Source of the DNA: Sphingomonas anseongensis
GTDB lineage: Bacteria; Pseudomonadota; Alphaproteobacteria; Sphingomonadales; Sphingomonadaceae
Assembly (NCBI RefSeq): GCF_023516495.1
Contig: NZ_JAMGBC010000001.1
Location: forward strand, 1,884,501 to 1,948,500
Direction: 5' to 3'
DNA length: 64,000 nucleotides
Positions 52,416 to 61,972 of the stretch are shown here, one piece after another (the stretch's first letter is position 1; each line of letters starts with the position of its first letter). The notes beneath the pieces are model-generated. The model saw only the letters and a list, made by a program, of their open reading frames with translations. It was not told the DNA's origin and did no database searches. The position numbers and the translations under genes are program-made.

Positions 52416-52980
52416 TGGCGTATCCGGCCGCTTTCAGGAGGTTGCGGGTTTCGGCCAGCGGAAGGCCGACGACGTTGGAATAGCTTCCCGCGATGTGGCG
52501 GACATAGACCTCGCCATAGCCCTGAAGCGCATAGCCGCCCGCCTTTCCTCGCCACTCGCCATGGCTCGCATAATAGTCGATCTCCTCGCTGGAGAGCGGC
52601 TTCATCGCGATCATCGTCTCGACGAGGCGTGTGCGAAGCGGCTGGCCCGGCGCCGCGAGCGCAACCCCGGTCAGAACGGTGTGCCGACGGCCGGAAAGCA
52701 GGCGCATGCAGGTGCGAAGCATCGCTTCGTCGTCCACTTTGGGAAGGATCCGCCGGCCGACCGCCACCACGGTGTCGGCGGCAAGCACCAGCGCGTCGGG
52801 GCGCTGCGTTGCTACTGCTTCAGCTTTTTCGGACGCGAGGCGCAGCGCATGGTCGCGCGGGAGTTCGCCTTTGGGAACGCTCTCATCGATGTCGGCTGGA
52901 AGCACCTCGTCGGGGACGACGCCGATCCGTGCCAGCAGGTCCACGCGGCGCGGGCTCGCCGAGGCGAGTATCAGCCGCAT
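52408..52980 (-). CDS. maf: Maf-family nucleoside triphosphate pyrophosphatase
   Basis: The 190-residue protein begins RLILASASPRRVDLLARIG, the Maf substrate-binding loop, with LAADTVVAVGRRIL and SSEEIDYYA following. It hydrolyses non-canonical nucleotides such as dTTP/UTP analogues. It begins directly before infA's stop and ends in an 8-base overlap with the RNase gene. Confidence 0.93.
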   Translation of the reverse strand: MRLILASASPRRVDLLARIGVVPDEVLPADIDESVPKGELPRDHALRLASEKAEAVATQRPDALVLAADTVVAVGRRILPKVDDEAMLRTCMRLLSGRRHTVLTGVALAAPGQPLRTRLVETMIAMKPLSSEEIDYYASHGEWRGKAGGYALQGYGEVYVRHIAGSYSNVVGLPLAETRNLLKAAGYAIA

Positions 52981-53229
52981 TTACGGACGACCCGGCGGCC
53001 CTCCGCGACCGGGCATGAAGCGATAGGTTATGCGCCCCTTGGTCAGGTCGTAGGGCGTCATTTCGACGAGCACTTCATCGCCGGTGAGGACGCGGATGCG
53101 GTTCTTGCGCATCTTGCCGGCGGTATGACCGAGGATCTCGTGGCCGTTCTCAAGCTCGACGCGGAACATCGCATTGGGCAGCAGCTCCACAACCTTGCCC
53201 CGCATCTCGAGAAGTTCTTCCTTGGCCAA
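52981..53229 (-). CDS. infA: Translation initiation factor IF-1, TTG start
   Basis: The 82-residue protein is the S1-fold factor: [48 protein letters not shown]. The start is TTG at 53229, with a GAGG stretch 8 bases upstream; no in-frame ATG fits the family start. It heads the infA-maf-rnase-yacG operon. Confidence 0.96.
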   Translation of the reverse strand: MAKEELLEMRGKVVELLPNAMFRVELENGHEILGHTAGKMRKNRIRVLTGDEVLVEMTPYDLTKGRITYRFMPGRGGPPGRP

Positions 53230-53304
53230 ACAATACCTCTTTCATCTCTGTCGAAAAGTCGCGGTGCCTTAGCGGGAGGACCGTCAAATGTGAAGGAGGA
53301 GCCG

Positions 53305-54276
53305 CTACACCTCGAATATGGTCGAACCGGAGGTCTTGCGCGCTTCGAGCGCGCGATGCGCTTCGGCGGCGTCGCGAAGGGCGAAACGCTGCTTCACCTC
53401 GATCTTCACCTTGCCCGAGCGGACGATGTCGAACAGTTCGCGAGCGGACTGCTCGAGCTCCGCGCGCGAGGCGATGTAGTGGAACAGGGTCGGCCGGGTC
53501 AGGAACAGCGACCCCTTCTGCGACAGGACCAGCGGGCTGATCGGATCGACCGGGCCCGAGGCGTTGCCGAAGCTGACCATCAGCCCGCGCGGGCGAAGGC
53601 AATCGAGCGACTGCATGAAGGTAGTCTTGCCCACCGAATCATAGACGACCGGCACCTTCTGGCCGGCGGTGAGCTTTGCCACCTCGGCGACGAAATCCTG
53701 CTTGGTGTAAAGGATCGGGTGGTCGCAGCCGTGCGCCCGGGCAAGCTCCGCCTTCTCTTCCGTCGACACGGTGCCGATCACGGTCGCTCCGAGGGCGTTC
53801 GCCCACTGGCACAGGATCAGTCCGACGCCGCCCGCGGCCGCGTGAACGAGGATCGTGTCGCCATCCTTCACGTCGTGGACTGCGCGAAGGAGCATCCGCG
53901 CCGTCATGCCCTGGAGCATCATCGCGGCAGCGGTGTCGAAGCCGATCTCGTGGGGCAGCTTCACCAGCCGGTCGGCGTCGATCAGCCGCTCCTCGGCATA
54001 GCCGCCGGGCGGGCCCGCATAGGCAACGCGATCGCCGGGTGAGAAGCCTTCGACTCCCTCGCCGACGCTTTCGACCGTGCCGGCGCCCTCAACGCCCGGA
54101 GTGAAAGGCATCCGCTGCGGATAAAGGCCGGTGCGGTGATAGACGTCGATGAAGTTGAGGCCGGCAGCGGCCTGGCGGATTCGGACTTCGCGCGGGCCCG
54201 GCTCCCCGACTTCGACCTCTTCCCACTTCAGGACCTCGGGTCCTCCCGCTTTGTGGATTCGGATCGCGTTCGGCAT
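53305..54276 (-). CDS. Zinc-independent quinone oxidoreductase (MDR family)
   Basis: The 323-residue protein has the medium-chain reductase fold without zinc ligands, an NADPH motif VHAAAGGVGLILCQWA and the quinone oxidoreductase signatures GAGTVESVGEGV and DVYHRTGLYP. It reduces quinones or enones with NADPH. It stands downstream of the hppA terminator. Confidence 0.92.
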   Translation of the reverse strand: MPNAIRIHKAGGPEVLKWEEVEVGEPGPREVRIRQAAAGLNFIDVYHRTGLYPQRMPFTPGVEGAGTVESVGEGVEGFSPGDRVAYAGPPGGYAEERLIDADRLVKLPHEIGFDTAAAMMLQGMTARMLLRAVHDVKDGDTILVHAAAGGVGLILCQWANALGATVIGTVSTEEKAELARAHGCDHPILYTKQDFVAEVAKLTAGQKVPVVYDSVGKTTFMQSLDCLRPRGLMVSFGNASGPVDPISPLVLSQKGSLFLTRPTLFHYIASRAELEQSARELFDIVRSGKVKIEVKQRFALRDAAEAHRALEARKTSGSTIFEV

Positions 54277-54302
54277 CGCTCCCGCTTAGGCCTGCTGCGG
54301 GC

Positions 54303-54338
54303 AAAGAAAAGCCCCGCCGCGGCGCTGCCGGGCGGGGC
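54303..54338 (-). terminator. Rho-independent terminator of hppA
   Basis: On the minus strand GCCCCGCC pairs with GGCGGGGC, with an inner CGGC/GCCG stem and one bulged C. TTTTCTTT follows. It lies 24 bases after the hppA stop codon. Confidence 0.85.
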
Positions 54339-54362
54339 CTTCCCTCAGTCTGGTCCGTCGCG

Positions 54363-56489
54363 TCAGACGCCGGCGTGGCTGGCGAGCGCTGCGAGGAGCA
54401 GCAAAGCGACGATGTTGGTGATCTTGATCATCGGGTTCACGGCCGGACCGGCGGTGTCCTTGTACGGGTCACCGACGGTGTCGCCGGTTACCGCGGCCTT
54501 GTGGGCTTCGGAGCCCTTGCCGCCGTAATTGCCGTCCTCGATGTACTTCTTGGCATTGTCCCACGCGCCGCCGCCGCTGGTCATCGAGATTGCGACGAAC
54601 AGGCCGGAGACGATGACGCCCAGGAGCAGTGCGCCGACTGCCGCGAGGCCGTTCTCCTTGCCGCCGACCCAGCCGATCACGAAGTAGACGACGATCGGAG
54701 CGAGCACCGGAAGAAGCGACGGGATGATCATCTCCCGGATCGCAGCCTTGGTGACGAGGTCGACGGTGCGCGCATAGTTCGGGCGAACCGAGCCATCCAT
54801 GATCCCCGGATTGTCGCGGAACTGCTGGCGGACTTCCTCGACAACTGCACCCCCGGCGCGGCCGACCGCGGTCATTCCCATCGCCCCGAACAGATAGGGC
54901 AGCAGGGCTCCGAGGAGCAGGCCGACGATGATGTACGGGTTCGACAAGGTGAACAGCTTGTCGAGGTCGGTAGTGACTCCGATCTCGCTTCCGAACTCCC
55001 GAAGGTCGGCGGTGTAGGCGCCGAATAGCACGAGCGCCGCAAGGCCGGCCGAGCCGATGGCGTAGCCCTTGGTGACCGCCTTGGTGGTGTTGCCGACCGC
55101 GTCGAGGGCGTCGGTGCGGTGGCGCACCTCGTCCTCGAGGCCCGACATTTCGGCGATACCCCCGGCATTGTCGGTGACTGGGCCGTAAGCGTCGAGCGCA
55201 ACGACCATGCCCGCCAGAGCAAGCATCGCCGAAGCTGCGTAAGCGACCCCCAGGAAGCCGGCGAGCTGGAAGCTGGCGATGAGGCCGATGACGATCACGA
55301 TCGTCGGCAGGGCCGTCGATTCGAGGCTGATCGCGAGGCCCTGGATGATGTTAGTGCCGTGGCCGGTCTGCGAGGCGCGGGCGATGGACTGGACCGGGCG
55401 ATAGTTGGTGCCCGTGTAATATTCAGTGATCCAGACGATGAGCGCGGTCACCGCGAGGCCGACGAAGCTTGCCCAGACGAGGTGGATCGCCGGGAAGCTG
55501 GTGCCCGTCGTTGTGGTGACCGTCTGCTGGAGGTCGCCGCCGAGCGCGTACCAGGCCGCTCCGTAGATCGCCGGGATGGCGAGCAGGGTCGCGGTCCAGA
55601 AGCCCTTGTACAGAGCGCCCATGATCGAGCCCTTGGCGCCGAGGCGGACCATGTAGGTGCCGATGATGGAGGTGATGATGCAGACGCCGCCGATCAGGAG
55701 CGGGAGAGTCATCAGCGGGACGAGGAGCGCTCCGGCACCAATTGCGAGAGCGACCGAAACCATGGTGATTCCGACGGTGACGACATAGGTCTCGAACAGG
55801 TCGGCGGCCATTCCGGCGCAGTCGCCGACATTGTCGCCAACGTTGTCGGCGATGACTGCCGGGTTCCGGGGATCGTCCTCTGGAATTCCGGCCTCGACCT
55901 TGCCGACCAGGTCGGCGCCGACGTCAGCGGCCTTCGTGAAGATGCCGCCGCCGAGACGGGCGAAGATGGAAACCAGCGAGGCTCCGAGAGCGAGTGCGGT
56001 CAGGGCAGTGACGACCGCGCGGTCGTTCGGGGCGTAGCCGCCGGGGCCGGTGAGGTACCAGAACAGCACCGCGATCGCGAGCAGCGCCAGGCCGGCAACG
56101 AGCATTCCGGTGATGGCTCCGGCGCGGAAGGCGACGGTGAGGCCCTTCTGAAGGCTGGTGCGGGCCGCTTCGGCGGTGCGCACGTTGGCTCGCACCGAGA
56201 TGTTCATTCCGATGAAGCCGGCGGCGCCCGACAGGATGGAGCCGATCAGAAAGGCGATCGCCGACAGGCCGCCGAGAAAGTAGAAGATCAGCGCTGCGAC
56301 GACGACGCCGACGATGGCGATGGTCGTGTACTGGCGGCGAAGGTAGGCGGCTGCGCCTTCCTGGATCGCTTCCGAAACTTCGATCATGCGCTTGTTGCCG
56401 GGGGAGGAGGCAAGGACCTGCCGGCTGGTGATGATGCCGTACAATACGGCGATAACGCCACAGACAATGGCGATCAGAGTGATGTTCAT
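54363..56489 (-). CDS. hppA: Membrane-bound proton-translocating pyrophosphatase, K+-independent type
   Basis: The 708-residue integral membrane pump has about 16 helices and the pyrophosphate site [20 protein letters not shown], followed by [20 protein letters not shown]. The segment [16 protein letters not shown] has Lys at the position that gives K+-independence. It couples PPi hydrolysis to H+ export. It has its own terminator and follows thiL. Confidence 0.96.
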   Translation of the reverse strand: MNITLIAIVCGVIAVLYGIITSRQVLASSPGNKRMIEVSEAIQEGAAAYLRRQYTTIAIVGVVVAALIFYFLGGLSAIAFLIGSILSGAAGFIGMNISVRANVRTAEAARTSLQKGLTVAFRAGAITGMLVAGLALLAIAVLFWYLTGPGGYAPNDRAVVTALTALALGASLVSIFARLGGGIFTKAADVGADLVGKVEAGIPEDDPRNPAVIADNVGDNVGDCAGMAADLFETYVVTVGITMVSVALAIGAGALLVPLMTLPLLIGGVCIITSIIGTYMVRLGAKGSIMGALYKGFWTATLLAIPAIYGAAWYALGGDLQQTVTTTTGTSFPAIHLVWASFVGLAVTALIVWITEYYTGTNYRPVQSIARASQTGHGTNIIQGLAISLESTALPTIVIVIGLIASFQLAGFLGVAYAASAMLALAGMVVALDAYGPVTDNAGGIAEMSGLEDEVRHRTDALDAVGNTTKAVTKGYAIGSAGLAALVLFGAYTADLREFGSEIGVTTDLDKLFTLSNPYIIVGLLLGALLPYLFGAMGMTAVGRAGGAVVEEVRQQFRDNPGIMDGSVRPNYARTVDLVTKAAIREMIIPSLLPVLAPIVVYFVIGWVGGKENGLAAVGALLLGVIVSGLFVAISMTSGGGAWDNAKKYIEDGNYGGKGSEAHKAAVTGDTVGDPYKDTAGPAVNPMIKITNIVALLLLAALASHAGV

Positions 56490-56601
56490 TTGCTTCCCCG
56501 TTGAGCGGCAAAGAGTGACGGCCAGCGTGCGGGTGGCAGCCGGCGGATTCGCGCCCCTTTATGTTTCGATTGCGCGGCTGGCAACCGCGAGAGTTAAGCG
56601 C

Positions 56602-56688
56602 TTAGCGCAGCAGGAGGGCTGCGGCCATGCCGCAGGCAAGGCCGCTAAAGCCGATCATCCACTGGCGAAATCGAAGCGCGATGCTCAT
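56602..56688 (-). CDS. Possible 28-residue hydrophobic peptide after thiL
   Basis: A short frame from ATG 56688 has GGAGAG 8 bases upstream. It encodes a basic start (MSIALRFRQWM) and one hydrophobic helix (IGFSGLACGMAAALLLR). It overlaps the end of thiL by 44 bases. Without conservation data it may be chance. Confidence 0.3.
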   Translation of the reverse strand: MSIALRFRQWMIGFSGLACGMAAALLLR

Positions 56689-57598
56689 AGCCGAGGCTCT
56701 CCGGTAGGGGCACGTCGCCGTCGCGGTCGTGGAGCTTCAAACCGCTTCCGGCGACGAGCCGCCCGACGCAGGTAAGGGTCGGCGCTTGAGGTAAAGAAAG
56801 GCTTACTACGTCCAAATCCGCCGGGAGCGCGGCGAGCAAAGCATAATCGTCGCCGCCAGTCGCAGCAAACAGGCGGGCGGAGCGATCCTGTCCGCGCTCT
56901 GCGATGAACGCCCTCGACAGCGGAAGCGAATCGAAGTCGACCTCAGCTCCGCACCCGCTGGCGTCGCACAGCCGCGACAGGTCGATCAGCAGGCCATCCG
57001 ATACGTCCATCATCGCGGTTGCATGGCCCGCGAGCGAAATGCCCATCTCGAGCAACGGAATGGGGCGGCGGTAGATATCGACGAGAGCCCCGGTCGAGCG
57101 CTCGCTCTCGGCCAGAAGCGCGAGTCCCGCTGCCGAATCACCGAGAGTCCCGGCGATCCACAGCTTGTCCCCCGAACTGCCGCCGGAGCGGCTCGGGACC
57201 TGCTCGCCGGCGCGACCGATCGCGGTAAGGCCGTAGACTCGCGGCGCTCCGGGCGGGAGCGCAATCGTGTCTCCACCCAGAAGCGGCAACGAGTAGCTTT
57301 CACAGGCCGCCTCGATCCCGTCGATGATCGCCCGGTCCCAATCGTTCTCCGACAGGGTCAGCGACAGCAACGCGCCGACCGGCCGGGCGCCTTTGGCGGC
57401 GAGGTCCGACAAGTTCACGGCGACCAGCTTCCAGCCGATGCTCGCGGGTGGGTCTGTCGTCAGGAAATGGACTCCCTCGGCGACGCTGTCGTGGGTGATG
57501 ACCAGATTGTCGAGCACCGCGGCGTCGTCGCGAAGGTCCCTTGCCCCGGGATGAGTCGCGAGCCCCCGAAGGCGTTCGATGACCTCGGTTTCGTGCAT
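56645..57598 (-). CDS. thiL: Thiamine-monophosphate kinase
   Basis: The 317-residue ATP-dependent kinase has DDAAVL, THDSVAEGVHFL, VNLSDLAAKGA, LGGDT and MDVSDGLLIDLSRL, the ThiL metal and nucleotide motifs. It makes thiamine diphosphate. Neighbours are nusB and hppA in a conserved order. Confidence 0.95.
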   Translation of the reverse strand: MHETEVIERLRGLATHPGARDLRDDAAVLDNLVITHDSVAEGVHFLTTDPPASIGWKLVAVNLSDLAAKGARPVGALLSLTLSENDWDRAIIDGIEAACESYSLPLLGGDTIALPPGAPRVYGLTAIGRAGEQVPSRSGGSSGDKLWIAGTLGDSAAGLALLAESERSTGALVDIYRRPIPLLEMGISLAGHATAMMDVSDGLLIDLSRLCDASGCGAEVDFDSLPLSRAFIAERGQDRSARLFAATGGDDYALLAALPADLDVVSLSLPQAPTLTCVGRLVAGSGLKLHDRDGDVPLPESLGYEHRASISPVDDRL

Positions 57599-57639
57599 TT
57601 GCCCGTGATGAGGAAGACGCGCCACTCGCGCAACCTTCG

Positions 57640-58092
57640 CTACGGGCGGACCTGCTTGGCGATGGAATCGAGAAGGCCGTTGGCGAAGCCGCTCTCGCGC
57701 TTGTCGTAGAAGGCGTGGGCGACGTCGACATATTCGGAGATGACCGAGCCGACGGGCACGTCCGGGCGCGCGATCAGCTCGTAGGTTCCGGCGCGCAGAA
57801 TCGCGCGCATCGGGCGGTCCAGGCGATCGAGCGTCCATCCGGTTGCGAGGTTGCCGCTGATCGCTTCGTCGATCTCGGCGCGGCGGGCGTCGGCGCCGCT
57901 GACGATGTCGTCGAAGAAGTCGCGCTCCGCGTCGATGTAGTGGTCGTCCTCGATCTTCGCCCCCAGCCGATGATCATGGAATTCCTTGAGCAGCCGGGCG
58001 ACCGGAGTTCCCTCCATCTCCTGCTGGTACAGCGCTTGCACCGCGGCGAGGCGGGCGGCTGAGCGGGATCGGGATCGGGCGGCGGTGGTCAT
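57640..58092 (-). CDS. nusB: Transcription antitermination factor NusB
   Basis: The 150-residue helical protein begins with a basic tail (ARSRSRSAARLAAVQALYQ), and the end VISEYVDVAHAFYDKRESGF with ANGLLDSIAK is typical of NusB. It binds boxA RNA with S10. The ATG overlaps the upstream hydrolase stop (ATGA). Confidence 0.95.
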   Translation of the reverse strand: MTTAARSRSRSAARLAAVQALYQQEMEGTPVARLLKEFHDHRLGAKIEDDHYIDAERDFFDDIVSGADARRAEIDEAISGNLATGWTLDRLDRPMRAILRAGTYELIARPDVPVGSVISEYVDVAHAFYDKRESGFANGLLDSIAKQVRP

Positions 58093-59003
58093 TGCGGCGC
58101 GGCTGTAGCCACGCCTTGGCCGGCAAGGAAGGGGGCAAGCGCTGCCGCCACGTCGTCCGGCGCCTCCCAGGGGGCGAAGTGGCCGGCGTCGGGAAGCCGC
58201 GCCACCTGAAGGTCGTCGACCAGCTCTTCGAGTCCGTCGAGCTGGACGGGCAGAAGCGCCGGGTCCTTCATTCCCCACACGACGAGGGTCGGTATGCGGA
58301 TTTTCCTGGAGAGCCGAAGCAGCATGTCGGGCAGCGGCACAGTGATTCCGGGCGGAGGGACGACCAGCGGCGATGCGCGATACCAGTTGAGCATCGCGGT
58401 GAGCGCCCCCGGCTGCGACCAGTCGGCGATGTACTGTCGCTTTTCTGACTCCGGGATCAGCGCCAGGTCCACATGGCCGGAAAAGGTCTTGTCGAAGAAC
58501 CAGTCGAACCCTTGCGCCTCGACCAGCTTTTCGAATCCCGGAGCCCGGAACGCACTGATATATTGCGATGCGGATCGCTGGTCCGAATCCTCGATCAGGC
58601 TCTTCTGGAAGATGCGCGGGTGTGGCGAATTGATGATCGCGAGGCGGGTCAGCCTCGGCTCGCCCCGCATCGCAGCGGCCCAGGCGACCGCCCCGCCCCA
58701 ATCATGGCCTACGAGCGCGAAATCGCTGGTCGACAGGGCGTCGGCGAGCGCGAACAGGTCCGCGACCAGTTTGTCCGTCTTGTAAGCCTCGACCTCCTGC
58801 GGTCGGTCCGAGCCGGCAAAGCCACGCTGGTCGGGTATCACCAGCCGGAAGCGGCCGTTCAGAAGCGGCGCGATCGCCCGCCAGGTGCGGTGCGATTCGG
58901 GAAAGCCGTGGAGGAGGATGACCGGCGATGCGTCCGCGGGGCCATCCAAAGCGACGTTGAGCGTAACTCCGGTGGAGAGTTTCACCCTCCGGAATTCGGT
59001 CAC
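58089..59003 (-). CDS. Alpha/beta hydrolase, epoxide hydrolase/dehalogenase-like
   Basis: The 304-residue protein has ILLHGFPESHRTWR, nucleophile Asp in GHDWGGAVAW, an acidic residue in WGMKDPALLP and His in DAGHFAPWEAP. An Asp nucleophile points to epoxide hydrolase or haloacid dehalogenase activity. The GTG start overlaps the pirin stop (GTGA). Confidence 0.88.
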   Translation of the reverse strand: MTEFRRVKLSTGVTLNVALDGPADASPVILLHGFPESHRTWRAIAPLLNGRFRLVIPDQRGFAGSDRPQEVEAYKTDKLVADLFALADALSTSDFALVGHDWGGAVAWAAAMRGEPRLTRLAIINSPHPRIFQKSLIEDSDQRSASQYISAFRAPGFEKLVEAQGFDWFFDKTFSGHVDLALIPESEKRQYIADWSQPGALTAMLNWYRASPLVVPPPGITVPLPDMLLRLSRKIRIPTLVVWGMKDPALLPVQLDGLEELVDDLQVARLPDAGHFAPWEAPDDVAAALAPFLAGQGVATAAPQ

Positions 59004-59896
59004 GGATAGCTGACCGTCATCGGAATTTCCGGAAGCGGGATGAACTCGTCATGGTCGTCGGGCGGAAGGTCGAATTCCCCCGCCCTCCACGCGCGCTTCG
59101 CCTCGTTGATCCTCTCGCGGCTCGACGAGACGAAGTTCCACCAGACGTGCCGCTCGCCGTCCATCGGGGCTCCCCCGCACAGCATCAGACGTGCGCCTTC
59201 GGTCGTCTTGAGCATCGGGCGGTGCCCGGGCGCCAGGATCACCAGGTGCTGGACTTCGAGTGCCGCGCCATCGACGCTGAGGTCGCCGTCCAGAAGGTAG
59301 AGCGCGCGCTCGTCGGCTTCATGCTCGATCTCGAGCTTCGAGCCCGGCGGCATCACTATCGCGGAATAGATCGTGGGCGAATGGCAGATGACCGGCGATG
59401 TCGAGCCCCAGCCGTCGCCCATGATCAGCCGGACCTCGACCCCGTCGACGTCGATCAGGGGCAGGTCGCCGGCGGGGGTGTGCTCGAAAGCGGGCTCAAC
59501 CTCTTCCTTCGCCTTGGGCAGGGCGATCCAGGTCTGGATTCCGTTCAGGTGGGCCCCGTCCGCGCGTTCGTCCGGCGGAGAGCGCTCGCTGTGCGAAATC
59601 CCGTGGCCGGCGGTCATCAGGTTCACCGCCCCGGGCTCGATCCGCTGGCGCGAGCCGATGCTGTCGCGGTGCATGATCGATCCGGCGAACAAATAGGTCA
59701 CCGTCGCAAGGTTGATGTGGGGGTGGGGGCGGACGTCGATGCCCTGGCCCGGGGAAAGCTTGGCGGGCCCCATCTGGTCGAAGAAGATGAACGGGCCGAC
59801 CATCGTCCGCTGCTTGTGCGGCAGGGTCCGGTGAACCTTGAACCCGCCGAGGTCGTGAGTGACCGGCGCGAGCGTCTGCAGGATCGAGTCGCTCAT
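59000..59896 (-). CDS. Pirin family protein
   Basis: The 298-residue bicupin has the metal-binding HPHINLATVTYLF and the pirin segments MTAGHGISHSERS and NLMTAGHG. Some pirins act as quercetinases. The role here is not known. The ATG overlaps the bolA stop (ATGA). Confidence 0.92.
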   Translation of the reverse strand: MSDSILQTLAPVTHDLGGFKVHRTLPHKQRTMVGPFIFFDQMGPAKLSPGQGIDVRPHPHINLATVTYLFAGSIMHRDSIGSRQRIEPGAVNLMTAGHGISHSERSPPDERADGAHLNGIQTWIALPKAKEEVEPAFEHTPAGDLPLIDVDGVEVRLIMGDGWGSTSPVICHSPTIYSAIVMPPGSKLEIEHEADERALYLLDGDLSVDGAALEVQHLVILAPGHRPMLKTTEGARLMLCGGAPMDGERHVWWNFVSSSRERINEAKRAWRAGEFDLPPDDHDEFIPLPEIPMTVSYP

Positions 59897-60174
59897 TCCC
59901 CCGGTGCCTTCGCGCGGATCGATAGTGCATGCACGCGCTCTCCCACGAGGTCGCCAAGCGCCGCGTGAACCATCCGTTGCCGCTCGACCCGCGACTTGCC
60001 TTGGAATGCGGCGCTTTCGATGATCAACGTGAAGTGGCTCTCGCCGGCCGGGTTGTAGCCGCCGTGGCCCCGGTGCTTTTCGCTGTCGTCTATCAGCTCC
60101 ACTTTTGTCGGGCTGAGGGAATCGAGGCGGCGCAGCATTTCCTGTGCAACCGGTCCGGTGGCGAGCGCGTCCAT
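59893..60174 (-). CDS. BolA family protein
   Basis: The 93-residue protein has the BolA fold: VELIDDSEKHRGHGGYN, then SHFTLIIES and RVERQRMVHAALGDL. BolA proteins partner with monothiol glutaredoxins in iron-sulfur handling. It is divergent from a small gene and followed there by a J-domain gene, a common alphaproteobacterial pairing. Confidence 0.93.
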   Translation of the reverse strand: MDALATGPVAQEMLRRLDSLSPTKVELIDDSEKHRGHGGYNPAGESHFTLIIESAAFQGKSRVERQRMVHAALGDLVGERVHALSIRAKAPGE

Positions 60175-60182
60175 ACGACCTA

Positions 60183-60188
60183 TATAAT
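60183..60188 (+). promoter_or_regulatory. Perfect -10 box (TATAAT) before the small gene at 60213
   Basis: TATAAT lies 25 bases before the GTG at 60213. No good -35 hexamer is visible 17 bases upstream, so strength is uncertain. Confidence 0.35.
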
Positions 60189-60212
60189 GACGTTCGCCGT
60201 GCGAGGAACCAC

Positions 60213-60731
60213 GTGAAGATATCGATCACCAAAGGAGCGTCAGCGGATCGCATCGAGGCACGGCGGCCAGATGGGTCCGTCGTCAGTACGAGCTTTCCGC
60301 ACAAAGGCCCGATACCCCACGACGCGGTTCACTTCTTCGTCGAATCGGGTCTCGGCATCGACAGCGCTTTCTGGGGGCTGGTGGAGGCTGGCAAGCATCC
60401 GGAAGAGGTGCAGGATCTAGCCAAGGCGGCCGGCCATGCGAGCGCGGGACGGCCATCGATCCCCGATGCCTATTTCGTGCCCGTCATCCAGGCGGAGCGA
60501 ATCGTTGAATGTTTCGAGGCGGATTTGTGGGGCGGCACCGGCGACCCTGAGTCCTTCCGCGACATGGTTCGGGCCGGCTGCGAGCAGTCACTGGTTCCCA
60601 ACTTCCCGATCACCGATGCTGCAATCCAGTCCGTAAGGGATCGGATCGCAGAGTTCCGCAGGCAGTGGGAGGCGCTGTCCGTCGGAGGAAGTTGCGAGCT
60701 CGATTGGGACGCGCAGCGGACTGCGGCATGA
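60213..60731 (+). CDS. Protein of unknown function next to BolA
   Basis: The 172-residue product begins VKISITKGASADRIEARRPDGS and ends with a helical, charged part (RDRIAEFRRQWEALS). I recognise no family. The GTG at 60213 has GAGG 8 bases upstream. The stop overlaps the J-domain gene (ATGA), so both are coupled. No signal peptide or membrane helix is seen. Confidence 0.6.
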   Translation: MKISITKGASADRIEARRPDGSVVSTSFPHKGPIPHDAVHFFVESGLGIDSAFWGLVEAGKHPEEVQDLAKAAGHASAGRPSIPDAYFVPVIQAERIVECFEADLWGGTGDPESFRDMVRAGCEQSLVPNFPITDAAIQSVRDRIAEFRRQWEALSVGGSCELDWDAQRTAA

Positions 60732-61291
60732 ACACGGCACGAATGCACGGCAAGATCGAAGGTGCAACGGGGCGCTGCGACGTTCCCGGCTGCACCGGCG
60801 TGGGCGAGTATAAGGCGCCGATCCAGCCGGCGAACTTCGACGGTCCGGGCGAGTGGCGGATGCTGTGCCTGGATCACGTCCGGCAGCACAATTCGAAATA
60901 TAACTATTTCGAAGGGATGAGCCCGGACGAGATCAGTGAGGCGCAGGGGCCGCTTGCCGGATGGCAGCGGCCGAGCCGCCGCTTCGCGCACGCCGCCGAC
61001 CCGATGCCGGCGTGGAGCGACTTCTCCGACCCGCTCGACGCGATCGCCGCAAGCTTCCGGCGCGCCGACCGCGGTCCTCCGCAGAGGTTCACACCCAACG
61101 AGAAACGGGCGCTCGGAACGCTCGGGCTCGCCGACGATGCCGACCTCCATTCGGTCCGCAAACGCTATTCGCAGCTCGTCCGCCGATTCCACCCGGACCG
61201 CAACGGCGGCGACCGAAGCCACGAAAAGAAGCTCGGGCAGGTGATCGACGCCTGGCAGACGCTGAAGGCCGCCAGGGCGTTCGCCGACTGA
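60728..61291 (+). CDS. J-domain protein (DnaJ-like)
   Basis: The 187-residue protein has an N-terminal Cys-containing region (CDVPGCTGVGEYKAP). A C-terminal J domain follows with the HPD motif in RRFHPDRNGGD. Such proteins stimulate Hsp70 ATPase for specific clients. It lies beside bolA and is co-translated with the small gene before it. Its stop abuts the GST stop as TGATCA. Confidence 0.9.
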   Translation: MNTARMHGKIEGATGRCDVPGCTGVGEYKAPIQPANFDGPGEWRMLCLDHVRQHNSKYNYFEGMSPDEISEAQGPLAGWQRPSRRFAHAADPMPAWSDFSDPLDAIAASFRRADRGPPQRFTPNEKRALGTLGLADDADLHSVRKRYSQLVRRFHPDRNGGDRSHEKKLGQVIDAWQTLKAARAFAD

Positions 61292-61972
61292 TCAGTCGCG
61301 GTCCGGAGCGCCATACGGAAAGTAGGCGCGGTAGGGCCGGGCATCATCGACGCAGCGGGCCACTTCGGGCAGCGCCAGCAGCTCGGCGCGCAGCGCTGCG
61401 AGACGCGGGCAATCGCCGGGAATGGGCTCGACCCAGTCCGCATAGAATAGCGACGGCGCCGCCGCGCAGGTGACCAGCGAGACGTGCGGCGGCAGCGTAT
61501 TGGCGCCGAGCCACCGCTCGAGCCAGACATAGGCGCGCCGCAGCAGCGCCTTACCCGCCGCGATCTCCGTCTCAAGGGGCTCGTCGCGCAACCCGCCGGC
61601 GGCCGGGTCGTCCCTGTTGACGAAGTGGGCCGCGATGACCCGTTGCATGTTGCCCATCACGTAATGATCGAAGACGCGGTCGAGCATGCGCGTGACGACG
61701 GCTTCGGCCGGATCGGCGGGAATGAGCGGTGCGGGCCCTGGATGGTGGACCGCGAGATGCTCGATGATGCTGCTCGTTTCGACGACGACGGCGTCGCCGT
61801 CGGTCAGCACCGGGAATTGGCCCGAAGGGTGCGCCTTGCCGGTGAAGCTTTCGTACTTCGGCACCGACTGGTCGATCTCGCGAAACTCGAACGCAGTGCC
61901 GTTGGCGTAAAGCGCGATAAGCGCCTTCCAGGTATAAGAGGAAAACGGATGGCCGTAGAGTTGAAGGCTCAC
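61292..61972 (-). CDS. Glutathione S-transferase family protein
   Basis: The 226-residue protein has a thioredoxin-like N-terminal domain (LYGHPFSSYTWKALIALYA), the cis-Pro segment GQFPVLTDGDAVVVETSSI with SSI contacting glutathione, and a helical C-domain. It is the last gene of the VOC-SRPBCC-DHFR-like chain. The GTG overlaps the preceding stop (GTGA). Confidence 0.9.
   Translation of the reverse strand: MSLQLYGHPFSSYTWKALIALYANGTAFEFREIDQSVPKYESFTGKAHPSGQFPVLTDGDAVVVETSSIIEHLAVHHPGPAPLIPADPAEAVVTRMLDRVFDHYVMGNMQRVIAAHFVNRDDPAAGGLRDEPLETEIAAGKALLRRAYVWLERWLGANTLPPHVSLVTCAAAPSLFYADWVEPIPGDCPRLAALRAELLALPEVARCVDDARPYRAYFPYGAPDRD

Noticed and set aside
54952-56504. Long plus-strand frame over hppA
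   Set aside because: Antisense to the well-defined membrane pyrophosphatase; no conserved motif.
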